From Hemicordylus capensis (lineage: Eukaryota; Chordata; Lepidosauria; Squamata; Cordylidae), in NCBI RefSeq assembly GCF_027244095.1, contig NC_069657.1:2366001-2430000 (forward strand): DNA of 64,000 bases. The letters are read 5' to 3'. Position 1 is the stretch's first letter. Each line of letters opens with the position of its first letter. A program made the position numbers and the translations under genes. Under the pieces are notes generated by a model, which worked only from the letters and a program-made list of their open reading frames with translations, had not been told where the DNA came from and ran no database searches. Positions 1 through 11,100 of this stretch are shown one piece after another.

Positions 1-284
1 GCATGAAAATCCCACCTTCACACATGCACAGACTGGATCGGAGTTGACTGTTAGTACCCAGAGATCCTGGGGCCATAATGGATCACTCAGTGTACAGCCG
101 TGGAGAACAAGTTCAGTTCTGTGTTGGGGGTAATTGGGACTGAAAATAGGATGGCCAGTACCGTAATAAGGTAGTACAAACTGAGGGTGCAGGCCCTGTG
201 TGTGGTTTTGGGCAGCACCATCTCAAACATCATGGAACTGGAAAAGGAGCAGAAATGGGGGAACCAAAATTAGCAGGGAGTTCA

Positions 285-420
285 TTTATAAGTGGGGAGA
301 AAGTAGGCAGAGTTAAATTTCTTTCTCTCTCGTAATACTAGAACTCGGGGTCTTCCAGTGAAACTGATCAGTAGAAATTCAGAACAGACCAAAGAGAATA
401 CGTTTTCACATAATTAGCAT
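285..420 (+). mobile_element. CR1 LINE fragment (3' part of RT region)
   Basis: Matches the block that in better copies (for example 32430-32540) reads 'ctctcataacactagaaccaggggtcatcc ... acaaacggagatactttttcacac' (spaced excerpt). Strongly decayed. Confidence 0.6.
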
Positions 421-428
421 GGAGAGTT

Positions 429-537
429 CACTGGCACAAGTAGTCATTAGCTTAAATCAGATCTTGGACTTATAGTCACTGGCACAAGTAGTCATTAGCT
501 TAAATCAGATCAGTCACTTCATTAGCTTAAATCAGAT
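429..537. repeat. Imperfect tandem repeat, about 49-bp period, 2.5 copies
   Basis: The unit beginning cactggcacaagtagtcatt occurs at about 429 and 478, with a shortened third copy at about 514 ending in the same attagcttaaatcagatc. Confidence 0.8.
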
Positions 538-779
538 CTTGGCAAAATTTTCTTTGGATCTAGGAGGTAGCCCCAAAATCTGGGAACCAGATGATGGACA
601 CTTGACAAAATTCCCGGTCTTAGTAAAGGAGGGAGAGGGAAAATGGCTTCTCTTTATCTCCTTCACAAGTAGCATACTTTGATTGCAAACAGGGCTACCA
701 GGGATAAATAAAGATTTTATTAAATCGCTCTATTTCTGAATATGCTAGCTAAGAGGACATATGTTTTGGAATGGCATTA

Positions 780-966
780 CTTAGGTATGTCCCCCCTCAA
801 AAAGCTAAAATATAACAAATAAAATAAAAACTAACTAAATAAAATAAAAACAAACAAAAAAATACACTGTTGGTGGGAAAGGACATTCTGAACATGGTTA
901 TAAATAAACAAACAAATAAAATCATTTATTTATTTATTTGTTTATTTATTTATTTATTTATTTATA
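780..966. repeat. A-rich stretch followed by (TTTA)n microsatellite
   Basis: AAAT/AAAC-rich sequence at 800-920 followed by about ten TTTA/TTTG units at 925-966. The opposed A-rich and T-rich arms could fold on each other. Confidence 0.7.
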
Positions 967-1039
967 CCCTGTCCCTCCAATACACATCTGCTTGGGGTTA
1001 ACGTGTTACATGGTAGACCTCTACCATCTCTCCTCTTAG

Positions 1040-1700
1040 TCACATTTTTTTCCTAAACTAAATAGCCCCGGCTGTTGTAGCCTTGGCTCATAAGGAAGCT
1101 GCTCTAGCCAGATCATCTTGGTTGCCCTCTTCTGTGCCTTTTCCAGTTCTATAATGTCCTTTTAGAGATACAGTTACCAGAACTGTACACAGTTCTTCAA
1201 AAGTGGCCACACCATAGATTTGAATAAGGGCATTATTATATTAGCAGTTTTATTTTCAGTCCACTTTCTAATGATTCCAAGCATGGGATTTGCCATTTTT
1301 CACAGCTGCCACACTTTGTGTCAACGCTTTCAAAGAGCTGTCCACCACGACTCCAAGATCCCTCTCCTGGTTAGTCACCAACAGCTCAGATCCCATCAGC
1401 GTATATATGAAGTTGGGGGGTTTTGCCCCCAGTATGCATCACTTTACACTTGCATACATTGAATTGTGTTTGCCATTTTGTTGCCCACTCACCCAGTTTG
1501 GAGAGATCCTTTTGGAGCTCCTCACAGTTGGTTTTGGATTTCACTACTCTGAATAATTTAGTGCCTTCTGCAAATTTGGCCACCTCATTGCTTACCCCAA
1601 CTACTAGATTTCATGTAGATGATAAAAAGCATTTGAGACAGTATGGAGCCTTATGGAACTCCACACTTCCGCTCTCGCTTAGCAGAACAGCAGTGCAATG
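1040..1700 (-). mobile_element. CR1 LINE reverse-transcriptase fragment
   Basis: The - strand reads KLFRVVKSKTNCEELQKDLS and [20 protein letters not shown], the CR1 RT segment just after the FADD-type motif (here partly decayed). The + strand text 1080-1240 is the reverse of the CR1 segment 'cttatacaaa...ccacatctg...' seen at 18960-19080. Broken copy in POLE2 intron 1. Confidence 0.8.
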
Positions 1701-1704
1701 CGCT

Positions 1705-1875
1705 GTCTAATTTTTTCCAACTGTGTGCGGAATGAATTTTGTTCTGAGTGGCAGTATCAAGACTGTATGTGCGCACATGTGTTCAGAATGGGGCCTTCCT
1801 GATTCAACCTGAGTGGGATCTAAACTGAGCAGACATCAAAAAACTTGTGACTGTGCTCACACCTTAGAGGGAACA
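1705..1875. mobile_element. hAT-like MITE copy with TTAGAGGGAACA end
   Basis: A related sequence lies in opposite orientation at about 21270-21460 (shared ends ttccctctaa / ttagagggaaca and a middle with aggccttcctgatt-like text). Boundaries approximate. Confidence 0.45.
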
Positions 1876-2165
1876 CAAGAGCAGTCTCCAAGCAACACCA
1901 TCTGGATTCTGCCAGAGAGGTAGGAGCGGAACGACTGTAAAAGAGTGCCACCCAGTCCCACCTCCCTGAGGTGGTCCAGAAGGATACCATGGTCGATGGT
2001 ATTGAAAGCCTCAAAGAGATGCAAAAGGATCAACAGAGTCGCACTCCCTCTGTTGATAGCAAGTTGGAGATCATCCATCAGGCCAACCAAGGCAGTCTCA
2101 ACCCCATAGCTCACACGAAAGCCAGTTTGAAATGGGTCCAGATAAGACCATTACTAGTCTTGGCT
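1876..2165 (-). mobile_element. L2-type LINE reverse-transcriptase fragment
   Basis: The - strand reads [20 protein letters not shown], then FEAFNTIDHGILLDHLREVG, the L2 RT block containing the AAFDTIDH-type motif. It ends just before POLE2 exon 2. Confidence 0.75.
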
Positions 2166-2193
2166 AACGTTTTCCTTTTTTTACTTTAATCAG

Positions 2194-5100
2194 TGAGGCT
2201 ACTAAGTATCTCACAGAAGCCCTTCAAGCAGTTAATGAAGTGGAGCTTGAAGATATGATAGAAAATCTTATTGATGCTGTTGAAAAACAACCTTGTAAGT
2301 AGACTCTTGAAAAAGACATGTGATTCCTACTGAGTTCTTACACATTTTGGTAGCATTTCTGTGCAGATGTGGTGTCCATGGTAGAAATTCTGTTAATGTC
2401 ATACTGATTGTGTAACGTAACAACAGTGCAACATATTGGTTACAGCACAGGTGGCCCTTGTTATTCTCTGTCCTGACACCCACGGTTTCATGTATCCGTG
2501 GTTGGGTCATAGGGACCCGGTTTCTTTCTCCGTGGTTTAAAACACAGGCAAAATCCACCTATCCGTGGTGGTCAGAAATGACTTCCATTGTCAGTTCCGG
2601 CCCCCATTTTACAGCACAGAGCCATTTTGTGGCTCACCCCCCACCTGCCCCGTCCCCCCAAAACTAAAAAAAAAATTCCCCCCAAATCATTTGAAAAAAT
2701 TCTCAAGAATTTGGAGGATTTGCGAGTCACAAAGGATTTGCGGGGGCACTTTCTGGGGAGCTGGAGGCCTAGTGAACAAGGTACTATGTATATTTCCCTT
2801 TATTTGTGCTTTCTTGGACCTTTTTAAAACTCAAGAAACCTAACCCCCCAATTCGCATTGACTCAAGGTTTTATTATTTGTGGCTTCCGTATTAGGGGCT
2901 ATAGGCAAATTTTGTGTTTAAAAAACCCCAACAAAAACCTAAAAAGAATAGAAGTTTAAGCCGATGACTACATATGATTAAGCAAACAGATCTGTTTGAT
3001 AGCCTTAGAAGTATTAGAAAATTAGCTGTTGGGTTTGGGTTTGCCAGCATGGGTCTGTTTTCCCTAGCCTTGCCTACAGACTTGCACTCCCTGTTGAGAT
3101 ATGATCCTCCCCACCTCTGGCAATTTGAAAAAAAACACAATTTGAAAACCTTTTTATGTGTGTTTTAATTGTTTTATGTTAACTGCCCAGAGACGAAAGT
3201 TTGGGTGGTATAGACGTTTGATAGATAAATAAATGAATAAATGAATGAAATTCGGAGGAGGAAGCCCTTTGCGCCTGCTGGACTTACAACGATTGGTTGC
3301 CGCCATTACATCTCTGCCCCTTGCACTGCTCTTGGGTGAGGAAACAGCAAGAAGGTCTGGCCTAGTACCTAGGACCCCCTCCTCCACTGTTCCCTCTAAC
3401 TGGGATTCCCAGACGTTGTTCACTACAACTCCCAGCATCCTGAGCTGCAATGGCCTTTGCCTGGGTATTCTGGGAGTTGTAGTCAGCATCGTCTGGGAAT
3501 CCCTGTTAGAGGGAACACTGCCCTCTAGGGATGTGCATGGAACTGCTGCGGGGCGGTTCAAAGGTGGTGGGAGTGCTGCTTTAAGAGCGGGGGAGGATGC
3601 ACTTACCCCTCCTGCCACTCCCCCCCCCCGCCGGCATCCTTTGTTCAGAAAGCGAATTGGGGTAACAGCATACCTCCCTGCTGCCCCGTTGGCCAGATAT
3701 GGCCGGAAGTCATCGGCACGTGCATGGGGGCTGTGATGCCAGCACACACAAGCTCGTCGGGGACTTCCAGGCAACGGGGTGGCAGGGAGGTATGCTGCTG
3801 CTCCGATTGGCTTTCTGAACAAAGGACGCCAGCGGCATTGGGGGGGGGGGTAAGTACACCTTCCCCTGCTGCTTTCAAACCCCGCCAGTTCTCCGAACCG
3901 GTTCCGTGCACATCCCTACTGCCCTCCTTCGCCCTACCTCCTAGGTGCCCTTAGCATACTCCAGGGCAGAGTCTTGGGCCTGTGTGTGTGTTGTCTTGTA
4001 GAGATCAGAGGATCCCAGCAGGGGTCTGCGCATTCTGTGGCGCTATGTGCAATATGCGAGTGCATGTGCACTTTACGCCATTCCGTTTCATTTGAGCATT
4101 GAACGTTCTCTTGTTAAAAATTATAACCCTATAGTGATTTCTTCTGAAGTGGAGATTGAATAGGCTTTGCAGACTGCTTTTGTTGACTGTCATTTACATG
4201 AGCTATGTTTTTAATCTTGTGAAATGTTCTTTTTAGTGTCGTGCAACATGATTGAAAAGTCCACAGTAGAAGCAGCCGTCCTGGAGTGCAGCCAGTCCTT
4301 AGATGAAACCATGTATGTTAGTCTGCATTGGCTTGAGGAAATAGAGAAACCACGGGAGCTTTTCTGAGGTCTAATGCAGTTAGTTAATTGCCATGTTTTC
4401 ATCCCTCCCGGTTGGCATTTCAAAACTCATTCACACTCTTCTTTATTTTCAGAATAGATCTCTTGAAATGGTTGTAATATAGTTCTTAGATTAGAATTGT
4501 AAATCTGGAGGTTGTGGGTTGTATCTAATCATGGCATCACCCCACCCCCATTTCTTTCACTCCCCCACCGCTCTCCATTCTGGAGGGGGCCCTCCCTGAC
4601 CCTCCAAAGGAGATGTTCAGAGGGTTGCGGTGTGGATGAGGGGGTGTTGCTGCTCTGCTTGCACTGCTTTGGATACAACCCAGTGGGGCTCATACCAGGG
4701 AGTATTGGCTAACAACTGTTCAGAAAGGAACTTTTCAGTACTGTTTTTGTGAGAATTTCTAAGTGACTAAATGTTAGCTTTCTTTTTCAAGGGCTTCTTT
4801 CTTGGCCCCCCCAACTTCTTTGCTTTTATGAGTTATCTGGGGGAAAATAAGACGCACACTGATTATGTCAGGGGCATTTTCTTTTGTTTTGTGCACAGCA
4901 AGTTGGGAGTTGAGCAAAACGAATTCACGAGCTGGTGTCCTGCTTCAGATATCTGTAAGAATATGGAAATTGGGAACTTGGGAACCATAAGTTCTTCCAA
5001 ACAAGCACCTAGAACCCGTTATGGGAGCGACGGGAGGGAGCGGCAATGGGAGGATGTGGACTGGAGAGCAGTGGGTGGGGAAAGAGCCAAGTAGCCCCTC

Positions 5101-8100
5101 TTCCTGCTTACACAGATTTTGACTAGCCCTGGTGGCCAAGCCACATTTGTGGTCACTGGCTTGAAATCCTGACTAAATGTACTCGCATTGAAATTAAAAG
5201 GACAGGTTAGGCACACCTAGCTTAATTTCAGTGCCTAACTTGTCTTTTTAGTTTCAGTGGGACTTCCTTGAGTAAATTTAGTCAAGATGTCGGCCACTAA
5301 GGCTCTGCCCTCCTCTTCAGTACAAGCTAGTGCATGTTTTCTTGGAGGTAAGCACCATTGCCCTCGCCTACGATGTAAACTGCCCTCAGCCATTTTTGGA
5401 AGGGCGGTATATAAATCCAGTAAATAGAAACTCCCAAGCCAGGGTCCACGGGATTGCCACCTTAGTCCCTGGCTTGGTGCTGCACCTCCAAGTGCAGGAG
5501 GCCAGGGACAAACCCCCAGCTCCCCTCTCTTGCGCTGGGCTGTGGGGGGCCGCCAGAGCTCAGCACAGCTGCAGTGATGATCCTCAGCAGCCCCCTGTGC
5601 CCCTCAGCTACAAACTTGGAGCCAGAAGGAGAGGTTGGGATGGACTCATTTGGGGGTGCCTGCAGCAGTGGCTGGAGTGTTGCTGCTGCCGGCCACTGAA
5701 ATGGTCAGGCCTAACTTGCCTCTAGCTGGGAGCTGGAGAGCAGGGTAGGGATCTTCCGCACGGCTGTGCTGCAGGGGGGGATCTCCGCACCCTACCCGGA
5801 GAAGCTGGGTTGTTGACAGAGGGGCTCTCGCCATGGTAAGGATGGCATGCAGAATGGTGGTAGGCCCCTGCCCCACCCCCTCCCTGTATTGCTTTGCAAC
5901 CAAGCAGCAGGCTGGGGAACTTGCATTTTATGTGTTTGCCTTTTCACATTTAGTTAGGCCCTGAGATGAACCCTTCAGCGTGTACAAAAGGGCAGCGTGG
6001 CTCACTTCATCCCATTTACAGACATGGCAAAGGGATTGTGTGAGTCAGCCCTTAATCTGATGGTAGTCCTAGATATTCACATCACAAAAGCCCTCTTCAG
6101 GCTTCAAATGAGCAGTCTACTATACTACTACTGCAAACGTTTATATATCGCTTTTCAACAAAAGTTTCCAAAGAGGTTTACCTAGATAAATAATAAATAA
6201 ATGAAGAAGGATCCCTGCCCCCAAAAAGAAGGATCCCTGCCCCTAAAAAAAGAAGGATCCCTAAAAGAAGGATCCCTGCCCCTAAAAAAGAAACAGGACA
6301 CCAGCCACAGGAGGGATGCTATGCTGGGGATGGAGTGGGCCGGTTGCTCTCCTCCTGCTCAGTCAAGAGAATCGCCACTTTAGAAAGGTGCGCTAGCCAT
6401 GCCCCCCCCCACCCCTGCGCTGATGTGCTCCATGGCCAGGCTCCCCACTTTACCTCCCTTCAGCTCTTAACCGAAAATCACAGTAACTGTGTTCTGCCCA
6501 TTCCAATATAACGTACAATGGTTTCCTTGTAATATATATGATGCTGATAACAGAGGAACACTGAAGTAAATTGGGATTTCAGTTCAAGGGATTTCCTACC
6601 TACCCCCTCAAAATAGGCATTCAGGTATATGTGTGTTTGTGGATTTCTTTGTTTTTCTTCCCCAGGGAACATATTTTCAGCATCATTGGGGCATTTGACG
6701 TTCCGCGCTACATTTACAATTCTGAAAGAAAGAAGTTTTTACCGTAAGTTCTTACGATGTACTTTTTGAGCGATTTGGATCATAGGAACATAGGCAGCTG
6801 CCATATACTAAGTCAGACCATTGGTCCGTCTAGCTCAGTATTGTCTTCACAGACTGGCAGAGTCTTCTCCAAGGCTGCAGGCAGGAATCTCTCTCAGCCC
6901 TCTCTTAGTGATGCCAGGGAGGGAACTTGGAACCTTCTGCTCTTCCTGGAGTGGCTCCATCCCCGGAGGGGAAGATCTCACAGTGCTCACATGTAGTCTC
7001 CCATTCAAATGCAACCAGGGTGGGCCCTGCTTAGCAAAGGGGGCAATTCATGTTTGCTACCACAAGGACAGATCTCCTCAATGGAGATCCCATTTCTCTT
7101 AAAAAAAACACCGCTGCCACCTCAGCCCAGGCTGGGCTTATAATAAGAGTATGTAGCTAAATTCTTGGCATATCTTGTTTTAGCAGACACTGCTCTCAAC
7201 TTCTGTTTTGGTGATTTCTTTCAGTCTCGCAATGACCAGTCACCCAGCACCCAATTTATTTGGCTCTGCCAGGGATAAAGCAGAATTGTTTCGTGAACGT
7301 TACATCATTTTGCAGCAGGTAAGAAAAGGGAGGAAGACAATTGAATCCATTTAGTACTTAAAGGTAGAGAGAAGAAGTGTTGTGGTCTGAGAAAGACGTG
7401 TTTGGAATGTAGCTAATGGATGTGAATCTGATATCGTAGGGGCTCCCCACACCTGATCTTGGAAAAACTTGCAGGAGAAACAACCATGAACAGTACAAGT
7501 GCATTGTTAGGAAAATGGCATCAGTCCTGTGAGGTATTTTCTCTCAGAATGAACAGTGGCTAACATGTTCTTCAGCATAACGCGGGCAGTTTCGAGCACT
7601 AGCAGCCTTGCACGATGATGATAATGACAATAATAATAATTAATAAACTACTTTAGCCGCCCCATAACAAATTGTTCTCTGTGTGGCTTACAACACAACA
7701 TTAAAATAGACAAAAACACACCTTAAATCATAACAGACCCCGGGTAGAGGAAGAAAATACAGTACAAAACCAATTTTAAAAACATTTTTTTAAAAAAATC
7801 AGTTACAATCATCACAAGTCTTAAAATTTTAAAAGGGCCTGAGTGAACATAAATGTCTTTACCTGATGTCTAAAAGAACAAAGCGATGAAGCTTGGCGAA
7901 ACCTCACTGAGGAGGCTATTCCATAAATAGGGTGCAACCACCTTGCACAAGACAAGAGTGTGTGTACACAAGGTAGCAGATGCTTGCTTTGTGACCAATG
8001 TAAGCAGCGCTCCCCAAAGTGGACCTGCTGTGTTAGGTACTTGTGTTCTTGCGCAAGGGCACCATTGCTTCCACTGGAATCGGCAGCAGTGCAGGCACCT

Positions 8101-11100
8101 CAGAACTGCCCATTGCCACGTGCTGTGGAACGTGTAGTCCAGTGATCTTAACCTGGAAAAAAAACAAAAAATACACCCGTCGGCATATCCAGGGCTGCTG
8201 GCACTCTGTTTGCTCTTCATCTATTACTAGATTGAATCATTATATGACGATCTCTGGATAGGTGACCCAAAGGTCCGTCTGGTCCTGCTTCTCACCATGA
8301 GCAGCCAGAGGACTCTGGGAAGCTTACAGCAGGGCATGAAGGCAATGGCTTCCTCCAGCAGCTGATATACTGCCTCTGAACATGGGTGTTCCATTTAGGG
8401 CTTGTGTGGGTAAGGAGCAATATCCTATATCTAGAAGCAGCCCCAATGTAATTGCATTATTTTGTGTGAACTGCCTTGGAGACCCTTCTGGATCATAAGG
8501 CAAGATAGAAATCTAATAAATAGTAAATGACCAGCTGCACTTCTCTCCCAATACTAACTTTGTATCTGTGGAGCAGCGTTTTTATTTCGGGAGCACTCGG
8601 CTGCTTTCTGAGCCTCCATTGTGACCTCATGTTTTTGTCAGTGAGTGGAGTCGGATGAATTTTCTCTCACAGTCATTGAGGACTTGCACCATTGTTGATG
8701 CCAAACAAGAATCTGAGGGTGATATTGCATGGATGGAACATGCTGTCTGATGCATAATTGTACAGTGATTTTCTTTTTAATTGGCTTGTGTTTATCACTG
8801 TGCAGAGAACCCACAGGCATGAACTGTTTACACCGTCAGCTATTGGCACCCACCCAGATGAAAGTAGAAGTAAATTCCAGGTAAAATTAACCTGCTGATG
8901 TTGTATGAGAGTTGTTCAGCCTCCACCCATAAGGTGTGGGCTGGTGAGGATGCTATCGTGCTGTCCTAGGCTGCCATATTGTGATTAATGGACTCTGCTG
9001 CAGAAGGTTGCCCTCTCTCCAACCCTGAAAGAGGGAGTGGAGCCTTGCCACTAGGGATGTGCACAGAACCGGCGGCGGCGGGTGTGTGTGTGTCCACTTT
9101 ACAGCCCCCGCCGCATTTCCCCTGCCGGCGCTCGGTTCCTTAAACATGCCCCGGGGCGGCAGCGTACCTCCCTGCCACCCCCTTTGCTACGTTTACCAGA
9201 AGTACCCAGAAGTAGCAGATGCGCCTGCAAGCAGGAGCGCTCGCTACTTCCGGGTACTTCCAGTAAACATAGCGAAGGGGGCAGCAGGGAAGTACACTGC
9301 CGCCCCGGGGGATGTTTAAGGAACTGAGCGCCAGTGGGGGAAACGCGGCGTGTGTGTGTAAAGTGCATCCTCCCCTGCCCTTAAAGCTGCACACACACCC
9401 TGCCGTTGAAGGAGCGGAACCTGCCACCGTTCGAACCGGTTCGGAGGCCCATAAAGGGCCTCTGATCCAGTTCCATACACATCCCTACTTGCCACTACAC
9501 TGAACTCAGCCTTGATTGAAGCTAAATACGTGTCTTGCCACTAGGGACAGGAATCCAAAGAACCATGTAACTAGTTCTGCCCTCCCAAGAGAAGCTTTGG
9601 CTTCATGTTTCTTGAATAGCAGCTTCCCCTTGGAGGGCTTTGGAGTCTGCCATTCAGAGGAGAAGAAACAGCTCTCTGGGTGCTGGCCCATATGTCTGAA
9701 GTATAGTCTTGTAACTGATTTGCATAGGCTGTAATTAATTCCGTGTCTCTCTGATTCTAGCTCAAAACCATAGAAACACTCTTGGGCAACCCAGCTCAAA
9801 TTGGGGAAGTGATTATTCTCGGGATGATAACCCAGCTGAAGGAGGTAGGCTCCACCTACTACTCTGTGGACGCCTGTGCAGTTCAGCATCCTGAGGCCGA
9901 TCCTGGATGTCTCATGCACGTGGGCTGCAGTGTTGTGTTGTGACTGGGAAGGGGGATAATGCTCAACTAAAACTCAACTAATTAGATGTTGGGATAGGCA
10001 GGAGTGTGGTTTTACACAGCTGTATGACTGCATGGGGGATAATGGGCCTAGTCTTATCTTAATTGATCTTAATTAATTTTGTCTGTATTTTTAAGGGAAA
10101 GTTTTTCTTGGAAGATCCCACAGGAGTTGTCCAGCTGGACCTTAGTAAAGCAATATCCTTTTCATGCTGTGCCTTCACTAAAAATGGGGAACTTATCCGT
10201 GAGAAAAATGCAGCTCTTTTTTCTTGCATTTCCTTCTTGATTTTTTTTACTCCTTTTCCTATGTGTAGATTAATTATCATACAGGTTTTATTTTAACTTT
10301 TCTTTTTTAGTTTCATCCAGCTAGTGCAAAGCCTTCCTTTCTGCCCTTTAAATCTCCACTCTCCTTTGTCTGGTGGTTGGTGTGAGGTTTTTTAAATTAT
10401 AAGCTAGCATGTAGGTGTCACAGATTTACATCCTTTCTGCTAGAAAATGCATTCCTGTCAAGACCTTGGGTTATCCTAACTTCAGAAGCAAGTTCTGTTT
10501 TCCAAAGCAAAATAAACCCTATTGAGATAAAGCAGAAGACAGAAATCAGGATTGCAGGGTCTTTCTCCTTTTCTTTTATTGCTTACCCTTAAAAATTGTA
10601 CAAAATATAATTCAGAAACATTTTCATTAGTATACAAGTTATGCCAAGCAGTTTACTTCAGAGGATTGCATACAAAAAGCATTGGCATACAGGTTATGCC
10701 AAGGTAATTTAATTTATTTGCATACAAGTTACATTAATAAGTTTTCTTAAATCTTTTCTGCTGTAATACAAAACTTAAATAAATATAAATTTGAAAAGGC
10801 AGCAGTCAAAGATTACTTAGCTTAGGACATAAGGTTTCACCTTATACACATCAAAAATCTTTCATGCCTCTGCCTGTTGGTTCCTTTCTTTCTCCCCCTT
10901 CTGCCTTGCTTCACTCCCAATTAAATCCTTCTCGTTTCAAAACAAATGTGTTGTACAAAACCAAGAGTCTTTGCTGCCAGTGTTATCTGTTGATGATGCA
11001 AAACTTAGTATGTTAACCATCTTGGCCTCTTGCTGAAGGCCGTAGAATTCTTCCGTCTCTCAGAGGCATGTGCTGTAGCATCAGAATAATAAGTTGTAGT

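Noticed and set aside
429-537. CRISPR-like array
   Set aside because: Only 2.5 imperfect direct copies without spacers, in a vertebrate genome.
10281-10380. Alternative POLE2 exon starting TTTCAT after cttttttag at about 10310
   Set aside because: Resembles only the FH of QFHSGLY and then diverges; the true exon at 11564 matches throughout.
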